Source of the DNA: Tetmemena sp. SeJ-2015
Taxonomy: Eukaryota; Ciliophora; Spirotrichea; Sporadotrichida; Oxytrichidae
Length of the DNA: 54,922 nucleotides
Assembly: GCA_027382625.1 (NCBI GenBank)
Contig: JAJKFJ010023882.1
Location: forward strand, 1-54,922
Direction of reading: 5' to 3'
Part shown: in pieces, positions 31,236-42,598 of the stretch
Numbering within the stretch: position 1 is the stretch's first letter
How the letters are laid out: each line of letters starts with the position of its first letter
The notes under the pieces: generated by a model
The model's database searches: none
Told to the model about the DNA's origin: nothing
What the model saw: only the letters and a program-made list of their open reading frames with translations
Position numbers and translations under genes: made by a program

Positions 31236-32801
31236 ATGCAGGAATAAAAAATACCTTAAAAACAGATATATAAAGATATCTGTAGTATTGGGATTCCCGC
31301 ATTTATAGGAGCTCTTTGCTTTGCTATAATAGAATCGATTAGTCTTGTCTTTATGGGGAGACAAAACAATGCATCGTTGCTAGGAGGTTTAGGAGTTGGA
31401 AGAGTTTTCATCAAATTATAAACTATAACTATAACTATAAATAACTTTCATCAATATCTTTGGCATGATTACTTTATCAGGCTTCAACACAGCACTTTTA
31501 ACCTTAGTGTCTTAAAGCTATGGTTAAGGAGACTTGCGACTATGCGGGACTTATCTAAACCGAGGGAGAATAATATGCTTCATGCTTTTGATTCCAGTAA
31601 CACTCTTGATGCTTAGTGCACAGAGGATTTTTGAATTAGCTGGAGTAGATTAAGGAACAGCCGATGAGGCCTCTATTTACATAAGATCTATGATTCCTGG
31701 TATTATTATATAGTCCTAATATGATTTGATGAGAATCTATCTTAATTCGATGAGTCACACTGCCTATTATATGGTCTGCTAAGTTTTAGTGACTATGGCT
31801 CATTATCCTTTATGCTACTTTTTCATTTAGCATTTGGATCTTGGTCTTAGAGGAGTTGCTTATGCCAATACAGCAGGATAAATTTTATGCGTGATTTCGA
31901 TACATGTCATGGCATTTAGACTCGAAAGAGTTCGCAAATCTTTTCATTGGCCAACTAGAGATTCATACAGCACTTAAGGACTTCTCGACTACTGTAAATA
32001 TGGGTTACCTTCTATGCTTCTCTGGGGCCTTGAGTCTTGGACCTTTAGCTTTTAGATAATTTTAGCAGGAACAGTTTCCGCTGAACTTGCAGCTGCTTAA
32101 AATGTTGCCTAGAGTATAAACCTCGTTATCTTCATGTTAACAACTGGTCTAAAATACTCAGCCTCCGCTCTCATTGGGAAGCGAATTGGATCTAATGAAG
32201 TTGTGATAGCTAAACAGTATTTGAGAGGAATCTAGATGTTCAATATCGTTATCGCTGGTTTGGGTTTCTCCGCCATGCTTATTTTTGGAGAGCAGATTTA
32301 TCAGTTCTTCACTAACCTTGAGCCTGTTCTGTAGATTTTGTACTCAGGCTAAGTGATTCTTGCTTTTGTAGCTATGATTGACTCTTTATAAGGAGGGTAA
32401 GTGGGCGTTGTGAGAGGACTAGGAATAGTAAAGGAAGTTTTAATCTTCCAAGTGTTAACCTTCTACGTGATGTGTCTGCCCTTGCAGCTATACTTCGTGA
32501 ATTATTTGGAATTAGGTTTCTAGGGTATTTGGTACCCTATGCTTGCCGCTCTTTTCATAATGACTCTTTGCTCTTCATAAGAAATAATTAAGTTATAATT
32601 ATTATTAATTTTTAATGTTGCTACATGTATATGATCTACATCAAGACTAACTGGTACGAAGTAGCAAAGAAAACCCAGGAAAGATAGCAAAAAGAAAAAT
32701 TGTAAAGGGCTCTCAATAACTTAAATACAGAAGAAGAATAAACTGAAAGACTCACGGAAGCTCTTATTGATAAGGAAAATCAAAGCTCAAAATTAATATG
32801 A
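31236..32801 (+). CDS. MATE-family efflux transporter, copy 2
   Basis: Paralogue of the gene at 28508, with the same motifs: IPAFIGALCFAIIESIS, ITLSGFNTALLTLVSQS, YLNRGRIICFM, QSINLVIFMLTTG, ASALIGKRIGS and QGGQVGVVRGLG. It starts at ATG 31236 (MQEQKIPQKQIYKDI). One IES at 31406-31454 interrupts the first motif. A second insert near 32590-32625 must be removed to reach the soluble tail IYIKTNWYEVAKKTQER. It ends at TGA 32799-32801. Copy 1 lacks the first insert but also has an IES just before its soluble tail. Substrate unknown. Confidence 0.9.
31406..31454 (+). other. IES in MATE copy 2, pointer TTTCATCAA, tandem ACTATA inside
   Basis: TTTCATCAA at 31406-31414 and 31446-31454, 40 bp. Excision gives GRVFINIFGMITLSGF, identical in pattern to copy 1. 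The body contains three ACTATA units. Confidence 0.93.
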
Positions 32802-33724
32802 ATACTTATTCAAACTACTACAAGCTTATAGATTTTATTTACTTTACTTCATTTAATGATAGTCGTGCTTTCATAAAGTATATTTTAAGATATTTGAAAA
32901 TTATAATTAAAATGAATTCCAATCGTCATAATCAAGCAGCAAATTAAGATAATTACAACATCAAAATGACAACTAATTTTTAGAAAAATTAATCTCCAAA
33001 GATTACTCTCTTATCAGTAAATTTTTATAAAGGAGTTTTTAAATTACATTTTATAAACAAGTAATATATTTTCCTCTTATTCAAAAATTTTAAACTCCCA
33101 TTATATTTTAAATTGATAACACTCTATTATAATTTTGAAACTAATTAGAATCGATAAGGAAAAGGGAATATGTAGTTCAATCAGCTCTTGTAGGCCTAAA
33201 TGAAAGATAAGTAAATAAATGACAAGATTTAGCAAGCCTCTAACTCTAAGAATTGCTTGGAAGACTTGGAATCTTTTGGGAAAATTGTCCAAATTTTACT
33301 CAGAAACTCTAAAAGTAACTTAAAATCCATATTAAAAGTTTTTTATATGAGTTGATAATTATTAACAAAATAATTGTAAATTATCAAATTTTCTCAGAGT
33401 CAACTGCTATGGATCATTATTCTGCTTGAATAAAATGATAAAAAATAAAGCATAAGTTAGTTATTTATAACATTTGTTCTATATTTATGATTAAGATACA
33501 GCAAAGATATTATAAGTGTCAATAATGTAAAAAAAGAAGAATTGATTTATCTATTCTAATATAATTTAGAATTTCTTAAATCCAAAACTCTCTTTAAAAT
33601 CTGGTAGTATAATATTGCTTTGATGATTTTTCTAAATGATAAGCTAATCCTGATAAATAGTTAGTGAATGGAGTATTGAGGATGTAACTGATAAATTAAA
33701 TAATTTTGGTTTGTAACAGAGTGG
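32802..33724. other. AT-rich intergenic stretch
   Basis: No coding segment recognised on either strand; open frames are short and AT-driven. It separates MATE copy 2 from the SAM-kinase gene and probably contains chromosome ends and germline-limited spacer. Confidence 0.5.
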
Positions 33725-36700
33725 ATGAGTGCAAACTACTTCGAAGAATCCATTGTGAACAAATTCAAGGATAACGATATTGACGGTGCCTGCCTTTTAG
33801 ACTTATAAGAATCTGACCTTGAAGTAAAACAAAAATCTATCTTTAACTAGTGTTGTAGGATGGGTTATAAATCCAGGATAGATAAACTAGAAACTCACTC
33901 CTCTCTGCAATTACGAATCTTTAAAATTATTTGAAAGATATTTATTATGCTCAATGTTTCAAAAAGTTTATTTATTTTTATGAACGAATTGAATTTATAT
34001 AATCTGATACAAGTGCAGACTAAGCTTTATTTATTTGTTTGTCTTTTGAACGAGAATAGAATAAGTTTCAGCATGAGTGATTTTAGAGAAAGTCACTCCA
34101 ACATTAATAATGGCTCCCAGAGCATGGACTAAGTAATAGACAGATTTGATGTTAATGAATCGGAGCCTATTTAAAACCCTGATAAAGAAATCGATAGGCT
34201 TTTGTAGTCTAGCATCGCTATTTTAAATCATTAACTTATAATAATTATAATATTTTTAGAGAAAGGACTTAATAAAAACTATAAATTTAATTTGTCATAA
34301 TCTTAAATAATTCCTTCTCTAATTATTGAATATATATTTAATTCTATTTTGCAGGATAGATTGAACATGATATTTTGTTTTTATGAGTTCAGTTTTAGCT
34401 CAAAGTGTGAACAATGATACTTTTATGCTTGGAGAACTATTTCCAACCTCTAAAATTTAAGCACTCTCCTTTATAATGATTAAATATGTATCATTTAATA
34501 CGAATTATAGATTCCTTACATTTTTAATAAATGCGGTCTAAATGTTGAAACAAAAATATTTCAGAAAAGAAAATGTGTATAAAATAATCATCACTTCTTA
34601 TGTATTAATTTCTTTTTCTTTTTAACAGACTCTGCCAAAAATAATAAACTAGAATATGTGAAACTTAGACATAAACTAGATACAGTAAGCAGGGCTATCA
34701 GAACTAATTGACTAAGAAGTCTAGAGTATAATCTAAAGTCAAAGTCAAATCAGCAACTCTTAGAATAATTACAGAAATGCAATCAACTAAATGTCTTCCT
34801 CGCCTTCTAATCATCTTCCTCAAAACTTTAATAAAATATATTATATATAAATCTAATTATTAAACTATCAACAACAGTCTTTGGCAATTAACGCAAAGTC
34901 AAGGAAAATCCCATCGCAAGACAAGAGAACACCTTCTAATCATAACAATAACAATCTATAAAATCAGTCTGAGTAAAATAGTTATATATTCACTATTTTA
35001 AATAATTATGAATTTTTAATCATCACTATTTAATATATGATCACGGCCTTAATTCAATTTTTAATGAGTATTCTCAAAACTATCATTTAAACAAAGGCAT
35101 AAAAGATTTGATAGAGGAGGAAGATGAGGATGACTATGATTAAGTTGGTCATGCAATATTTAAATAGATCTACTCTGAGACAAACAGCTAGCTTGCCAGA
35201 TCTGATTTATAATTTTTAACTTAATTTAGCAGTAGTGTCCCATTAGGAACTTGTATTTGACCCTAAGAGAGACTTGAAATAATAAAATTTATACTCATTA
35301 TTAATTATATTGATAGTGAGCTAGATAATCTCTGGTCTGGGGCAGTAGATTTTCAAAGGAAAGCTTATGGGGGTTCAAGTGGCTATCAAACTCCATGGTA
35401 ATATCAAGAGGAATGTAAAGAGAGTTGTCAAGTTACTATTCATCAATACAAAATATAAATTGCAAATTAATTAAGACTATTTATTAATTTTGTTAAAAAT
35501 TAATTTCTTTAAATTTAAATTAGGAAAGATGTTAATTGCTAGATTAATATTTTAGCATGAATAATGAAGGAACTGATTATTCTTTAACAAGTGAGGCACC
35601 CGAACATAGCCCTGCATATGGGATTTTCGTTTGACAGGAACCGCCAATCAATTTTACACACACACAACACCCACTTTAAGAATATTTGTTTGTGAATATC
35701 ACATAATCTCTGAGTAAGTTAGTGAAATAATTAATGGTGTATAGGTATGCTCCAAGGGGGAGTCTGCACGATATCCTACACTACAAGAATGCAAAACTAA
35801 GTGATGACATAATATTTGTGATAGCTAAACAAGTGGCTCTTGCTTTATTGTACCTTCATAAGAAAAACTACTACCACTATGATCTTAAATCATCCAATGT
35901 TTTGGTAAGAAAACCTAATCTTGAAACTATGCTCCTTTAGGTATTTTTAATTTAATTATATTCATATTTATACTATGCTGTGATTTAAAATGACCTTTCA
36001 AATTGTTAATCACATTTTATCATAAAAATTTCATGGGTATTTGATGATTGGACAGCTAAGATCTGTGATTTCGGAGTAGATAGACACAAATACGTGCAAA
36101 AAGAGCTAATGAGTTCTCTTCTCTAAACTATCAGTCAAGGTTCTCAGCAACTCACAACTCCCGATAAGAGAGGCAAATATTCTTAAAAGTCAACTGAGAA
36201 TCTAGTGAGTTCTAATAAGCTTAGTAAGAGAATAAGCTCAACAAATTAGCCAGGATAACAGCAAACTACAGCCAAGGAGATAGAGAGAGTTTCTGAAATA
36301 CTTACAGAACTCTATTGGCAAGCACCTGAAGTATTCGCAGGCGAAGACTATTCAGAGGCGGCTGATGTGTATTCATTCGGAGTGCTACTCTGGGAAATGC
36401 TCACAGGGGTGCAGCCTAACAATCCCAGGATTCAATATTATTTCTCAATTTAATCTAAAACCGAAATTACTTTACATTTTAGACTACTTGATTGTAGCAT
36501 AAGCAGCTCAAAAGATAGTGAAGGAGAAGGAGTAAAATATTGGCAACATAGATACAAAGAGAAGTGGTTTGAAAGAGAGGCCAGATAATTAAGGTGATGA
36601 GGAGACGGAGGACGACTCCTAAATCTACAAGTTCTATTTAGGCTACTTTCTGGAGCCTCCTGCAAAGTCAAACGCAAGTTTAAAGAAGATCATTAACAAC

Positions 36701-36832
36701 TGCTTAATATATGAACCAGAGAGAAGGCCAGGCATCGAAGACATAGTCAACTATCTTGAGAAAGTAGAGAAAGAGCCCAAGAAGACTTCCGATAATCCTT
36801 TCATCACTAATTTAAAAGATTTCCTTAATTGA
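33725..36832 (+). CDS. SAM-domain plus protein kinase (TKL-like)
   Basis: The N terminus MSANYFEESIVNKF, DIDGACLLDLQESDLE and GYKSRIDKLE is a SAM domain, interrupted by a short insert. A Ser/Gln-rich linker in several pieces (34.07-35.2 kb) follows. The kinase domain has GQQIFKGKLMGVQVAIKL (glycine loop and VAIK lysine), ILQQVRHPNIALHMGFSF, MVYRYAPRGSLHDIL, the catalytic loop YYHYDLKSSNVL, KICDFGVDR, an unusually long Ser/Gln-rich activation loop, YWQAPEVFAG, DVYSFGVLLWEMLTG and ERRPGIEDIVNYLEK. HRD is HYD here, so the kinase is of non-RD type. It ends at TGA 36830-36832. Many AT-rich inserts (for example 34.24-34.63, 35.45-35.53 and 35.94-36.03 kb) are IESs or introns that I did not resolve. 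Confidence 0.8.
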
Positions 36833-37640
36833 ATAATCATTTATCTATAAAGTTATAGCAATCGAATTCTCTGAATTTACAAGGGAATACTTTAGGATAA
36901 AAATATTTTATCTTCATTTGTGGAGTATTTTTAAATTCAGAGTGTTTCAATAAGAAAGATAAGAAATCTTAAAATTATAATTAAGTCTTCACTTTATTCT
37001 CTGACTTCTCAGATCAATAAATTGTAACAGCTTTGGAATGTCTAAATTGTTCCTCATATTTATTCCTTAACTTATTTAGGAGAAAATAATAAATAATAAT
37101 GAACCTAATCTGATAATTAAAAATAGGAAGTTATTTGTTTCATATGATTTTGGAATTAGCTCTAGAATTACTAAGAAGACTCTCGTTGATGTTTACATTA
37201 GAGTAATAGAGAGTCTCATTGAATTATATTTAATTATTCGATGTAGTTAATTGCTGGTTGTTATTTAGCTTGTCCTTTCCACTAATTTAGCTTTGATAAA
37301 TGTCAAGTTTCTCTTCCCCGAATTCATTCTTATGATCTTATAAACTTAGTTTTTTGTCACTGTTAAGATTGAAAGAGTGGACATTCTTAGTATGTCTACT
37401 ATTTTGCTTCGACTACTTCTTATTACTTTTATTTGATGGACTACTCAATTAAGGGATTTGATCCTTTAAATTAGCACAAAATGTGAATTTGTGTTTTTGA
37501 ATTAAAAAAACTTTTTCAAATAAAAAAATATCACAAATTAGTATAAAAGTTTATGGCAGACAATTTTATTATGAATCATTCTCTTAAGGAAAATATTGAA
37601 TAAAAATGACTTTATATTTCTAAAAAGCTTTGACTTTAAG
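36833..37640. other. AT-rich intergenic stretch
   Basis: No convincing coding frame on either strand. It lies between the convergent ends of the SAM-kinase gene (+) and the membrane-protein gene (-). Confidence 0.5.
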
Positions 37641-40600
37641 TCAAGCTAAACTTATTTTTTTATTAATATGAAATATTTGATGAGTAGACTTCTTGAACAT
37701 GCTACCTATCTTTGAATTAGCAAACAACTGCCTTATTTTGGATTGGTGCTTAACTCCACTGCTGGAATGAAAGACCATGGACTCTGATGATGTTTTGTTA
37801 CTGCCATCCAATGCGCTCTCTTACGACATAGTATACTCTATAAGAATTTAAAAAAAAACAAATGAAATATTTGTATTTGAAAGTTTATGGTGTGAATAGC
37901 CAGTCTACTTTGCTTAACTCTTGCCTCGCTGATACTAATTGTGATCACTCTGTGCTTTGACCTCTTCTCCTGAGTTAGAGAGATAGAATTGCGCGCCCTC
38001 ACTTCCATCCTCAAACCCATAACTCTATTCTTCCCTATTCGATTTGGGGCTGCTGAGAGGCATGTCCATTTGACTAGACTCCTGACTTTGCAAAAATAAA
38101 ATAATAACAATTATACACTGAATTAATAATAATGCGAGCCAAACCTTTTCCCACCTTGCTTGAAATAAGAGTCGGAGCTTCTCTAGCTGTAGTCTTCATC
38201 TTCCTCTATAGTTTGATGCTCAATTGTTTAGAGGGAGGCATCTGAGTCTCGCTTTACAAGGCTTTCATCCCTTGCTTCTTAAAACTAACTGCCTGTGTTT
38301 TACCTGTTCTGGAGCATTCTATGCTTATCTGTCACTGTGTAAAACCTATTCAGATCTCTTTTATAACAATAAGCATTCAAATTTATCAGATAAATATAAC
38401 AGCTTATTTTAGAAGATCTTTAAAATTGTTCTTTGCAATCAATCAATTTTCTATTTATGTTTTTAAATTGGAAATTGAAAATCTCTTGACCAAGAAATTT
38501 CAGTGATTTGAAACTCTTTAAAAAGTCAGGCTAAAAATTATTAAAAAAAGAGGAAAATTAGAGTCATTTAACAAATAATTACATTAAATGAAATTTAAAT
38601 ATGGTTATGTTATAGAGGAATTGTTAGTGAAGTCCAGATTACTATACTATTGACTTGCTTGCTTTTTCATTGGAGAAATGAAGCCCGAGCTAAGTTTCTT
38701 GATTGTGAACTTATGAGAGTACTCTTGGCTTTGGTTTAATTAAAATAAGACAAAGGAATAATTTCTTGCTGCTGCATTAGATAGATCAATTTAAATTCTA
38801 TAAATTTGTGTAGAATCTTGAGCGTTATTGTTAGTTTGATTAATTGACTTATCATTCTTATATCCCAAATTGAGTTTGGATTAATATTCAGTCTGTGATA
38901 AAACCATCTTTGCAATTGACTTCTAATCGTACTACTCTGATTCCTGCCGACTTTAAATTGAGTTTTGAGTATTTTTGTGATCCAATTTATCCTAATAACT
39001 ACGGAGGGACCCATGCGGCAAGTTTGGAGTTGTGATACCACCTGCAGCCATAAAGCTTTCTTCATAGATGCAGTCAATAGCTTGAGTGTCCATCTTGTTC
39101 ACGGAAAAAAGCACGTAGCACAAGAACAAAGCCATTAGGACTTCACTTGAGTAAAAAGGCAGCACTGTCGTCATTCAATTAAAAAATATATCTTTTTTAA
39201 ATTAAAATGAAAAATACTTTGCAAGCATCATAATAGATATTTTGTAAATAAAAGTAGGTTCGATTGTGACATTAGAGTAGAGTAGATTGAGAGTCTTGAC
39301 ATCGAAGTAGAGGAAGAGTCTTCCAATAATGACGATCATGATGATGGTGTAGAGTATGCTGAACTTGTATTTGTAGCGTTAGTAAAGTTGTTTTGCATTA
39401 GTCTTCAGTCTTATGATAATCCAAATGAACAAGGGCAAGAAGGCGAAACTTATTATGCTGTATAAGCTAATCATAATCCAGTCAATTATCCTACAAAATT
39501 ATTCAGTCTAATTATACTACGAAGGCTTAAATTAGTCAAATTATAATGGGTTACTCTAATTGTATAATCTGGGAAAGTAAAAGAATTATATTTAATCCTT
39601 ATATTTTGACTTAGTCTACTTACAACTTGACAGTAACTTGGGTATCATCTTAATGCAAAGGATCGTACTACATTTCCTCTAGGATAGCTGCAAATTAAGT
39701 GATTAATCCAGCAAAGAAGATAATAATCGTAATCAGAAGTGCTAGTTTGTATCTGTCTCGATAGTCCTAGACACTCTGTGAATCTAGTCCTGATTAAATT
39801 TAATTTTTAAATTTTCAGCTTAAAATACAATTTTTATATCTTCTAGCCAATTTAAAATATCCCTTGATTTAATTTAACAAACGATTTTATAGGCTGATCT
39901 TTTAATTGACAAATTTACCTAATCTAAAAATATATTTGATTTTAGTAATGCTCCAAATTAATACCTAGAATAATTAAAATTAGAGAGGGAGAAGAGTTAA
40001 GAGAGTAGAATAAGCTTACCATTGATAAAATTAAACGACAACTCCGCAAATTACAAAGTTGAAGGGTATCTCGAAATAGAAGAAAAATTCTAGATCAGAC
40101 ACCTCATATTGATCGAACGGATCATCAAGAGTTTCTTTTAGAGCGATTATTGTCAAAGCATTTAATCTTATAATTTTCTTATAATTAATCCTAAAAAAAT
40201 TATATAAGTAATTTATTAAATCAGATAGGATGATTCTAATTAACTTTACAGGTGAGAAAGAAAATTTATATGCAGCTATAAATTATTTTCCTGTAATATC
40301 AAAACTCCAATTCTAACTAAAAAGAAACCATAAGAAACTTGGAAGAAACTTCAGACGGCATAAATTAAGAAATAATTTCTTACCAAAGAGTGTCATAATC
40401 ATGAATAGGATAGTGAATATATTCTGAATAGTTCGATTGATCTTGTGGCGCATATTATTTTAAAGCAACGTATTAATTGAAGAGATAACCAAGATAATAA
40501 ATACGATTGAAAATGCGACTAGGAAGGTCATTTCAATAGTCTTTCTCTCATTAAAATCGGCCTCGCTTTACGACTCTGACAGTACAAAGTTTGATATTTC

Positions 40601-40789
40601 AGAGAGTTGTCCATTATCAACAGCCTAGTTCACATCTATCACTGGACTTTTTAGGATGTCTCAAGATGAATTCCCAAAGACTTATTGAAGTGCAGAATTA
40701 AAACTTTTGGAGAGTGATTCCTTTGCTACTTTAATATTTGTTAAGTAATTTGTAGCAAGCTGGGTTGCTGTGCTCTTAAATATATCCAT
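37641..40789 (-). CDS. multipass membrane protein with long Ser/Gln-rich tail
   Basis: Starts MDIFKSTATQLATNYL at ATG 40789, an extracytoplasmic-looking segment. Hydrophobic helices follow: MTFLVAFSIVFIILVISS, NIFTILFMIMTLFG, FFYFEIPFNFVICGVVV, LALLITIIIFFAGLIT, IIDWIMISLYSIISFALL, SILYTIIMIVIIG and VLMALFLCYVLFS, about seven in all, like a 7TM receptor or THH1/TOM1-type protein. After about 39.0 kb comes a polar tail, with EEDEDYSQRSSDS and SSPKSNREEQSYGFED near the end, stopping at TGA 37641-37643. An in-frame TGA at 40661-40663 interrupts the N-terminal segment, and several AT-rich inserts are unresolved. The last part (38.4-37.6 kb) could be a separate small gene, since a TGA also occurs near 38.5 kb. 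Confidence 0.55.
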
Positions 40790-40864
40790 TTCACTTGTTT
40801 ATTATAATATTTTAAATCTTATAATCTGTCCAAGAAATATACACCTAGATAAACTATAACTCTA

Positions 40865-40875
40865 TCATTTCTTAG
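40865..40875 (-). repeat. scrambled pointer of EED, N-block copy (inside intron)
   Basis: CTAAGAAATGA read on the - strand, the same 11 bp as + strand 44723-44733. It begins 21 bp after the intron donor CAG/GTACAT at the end of the N block, so this copy lies in the first half of a split intron. Confidence 0.8.
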
Positions 40876-42129
40876 CGCGGAGTAAATAATATGTACCTGG
40901 AAGAGGGTGCACTAGTTGAAGATCTCAATCAAAGCAAAGTCCTGAGTTTTGTTGACATGTGAGAGCTGCGACACTTTCCGAATGTGAACTTTGCACCTGT
41001 CGTCAAGTTCCCACACTCGCAGGTGCTAGTTTATAAAAGTGAAAAATATTGATTATCCCGTAGGAGATAAATCTGTCGCCAGTGCAGAACCAGTCCTGTT
41101 AAAGTTTAAAACGAGATTGACTTACAATTGTTAGAATCTCAGACTACTGGCCTTCAATGTCTAGAAACACAATCACCTAGAGCAACTTATTCACATCCCA
41201 AAGTCTGATAGAGAAATCATCTGAGCAAGAAAGAAGCAGGTTTTAGTTTCTTGGGCAAACCTTAAGCTAGTTTATGCATTTGAAATGACCATGCATTGTT
41301 TGATTAAAAAAAATTTACTTTTTGATAAGGGGTATTCTTGCTCAACTCAGCACAGTAAATTATGCCAAGCTCACCCGCAAAGTAAAATTTGCCGGTTGTC
41401 TCAAGCAACTCGCAAGCTTTGATGTTTTCGCCAACATCTTGAACCACAAAAGCTGAAACTAAAATGAACTGTGGCTTGAACTAATCTTTCGAAGATTGCA
41501 CTCTTAAACTTTCAGCTGAGTAAACACAAACCTAAAATGGTTTATTGAGCTATAGTTACTTAGTTATGAAAGGCAACTAATATGCCTAGAGAAGGAGGTT
41601 AACCCTCCCCCTTTATCATGTGGAAAGCTCTTATAAAGTTGATTCTGTCAGGCTCAAGTTGAATAATTCTCAACTTGTTGGATTTTGCAAACTCAACTCT
41701 CAAAGTCATTGAAGCTTCTCTACAAAATGCATTAAGATCTTTATCTCTTACTTTTCCAGAATTTTAGTAGGGACTTCCAGGTCAAAAGTATTCACATCTA
41801 TGGCTTCTATAGTTTGCTTTTGCTCTTCTAATAAATAGAATTAAGTTATATTGTGCAAGATTCTTTTTCTGCTTTAAAATTTTTCCTCCCTTCCGAAAAC
41901 TTACCTTGAATCTGTGCTCTATCAGGATTGACTTATTTCTTAGTAGCTTTTGAACTTTCAGAGCTAGCAGGAAATCTTTAGTTCTGTTGATCACCCTAAG
42001 GTTATCTTGAAGTAAGTTGAGGTTGATTAGAGGAGCTCTGAACCTTTTTATCGCCAGAAAGGGTCTTTGAAATAAATTATAAAACAAGTAAGAAGCATTC
42101 TTCCGGAGAGGAGCTGGGTTTTAAATCAT
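40865..42129 (-). CDS. EED: EED/ESC-like WD40 protein, N-terminal block (scrambled, inverted)
   Basis: EED is the WD40 subunit of Polycomb repressive complex 2, which reads and supports H3K27 methylation. The probable start is ATG 42129 (MIQNPAPLRKNASY), followed by a Ser/Gln-rich leader. WD repeats then follow: INFIRAFHMIKGEG, ENIKACELLETTGKFYFA, GIIYCAELSKN, and the diagnostic GHFKCINQLKVCPRNQNLLL / CSDDFSIRLWDV, close to animal EED (GNAINELKFHPRDPNLLLS). DWFCTGDRFISYGI and LRVWELDDRCKVHI follow. The block ends LIEIFNQCTLFQ, then a GT donor and the pointer at 40865-40875. WD repeats 5-7 are missing here and lie on the other strand at 44723. Confidence 0.82.
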
Positions 42130-42598
42130 CACAAAAACTCTTGTTTAAACTATTATTATTGATAAAGGATTATAACTTTAATTAATTCAGCTATTCCCGT
42201 TTAAACTAAAAAGTTATTTGGGATTTATTTCCAATAAAATATATTACAAAGACAATTGCATAAATTTTTATCTTCATTAACTTAATTGGAGAGACATAAT
42301 TTAATCTTTAAATGCTATATATTTTCCAAATTCATAACCTGAATTACTTTTAAAATGAGAAATTATTTCTTGCTGAAAATGCTTGGATATCTTGGCTAAA
42401 ATTTAGCACAAATTGGCATAAACATTTTAAATGAGAAATAAATAAAGATTATTCCTTCTAAGTGAGTATTAATATACTCCTTAATTTAATTGCAAACAGA
42501 AGCATTTACTATTATAAACTTTATTTTATCTTATTCTGAAATTTTATTTAGATAAGGATATTTTAGAATGCATAAATTGCTGAAATTAATAATTAAAA

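Noticed and set aside
41782..42087. Standard-code 101-residue ORF on the - strand
   Set aside because: Mostly out of frame with the Ser/Gln-rich leader of the EED N block; the in-frame ciliate reading has better composition.
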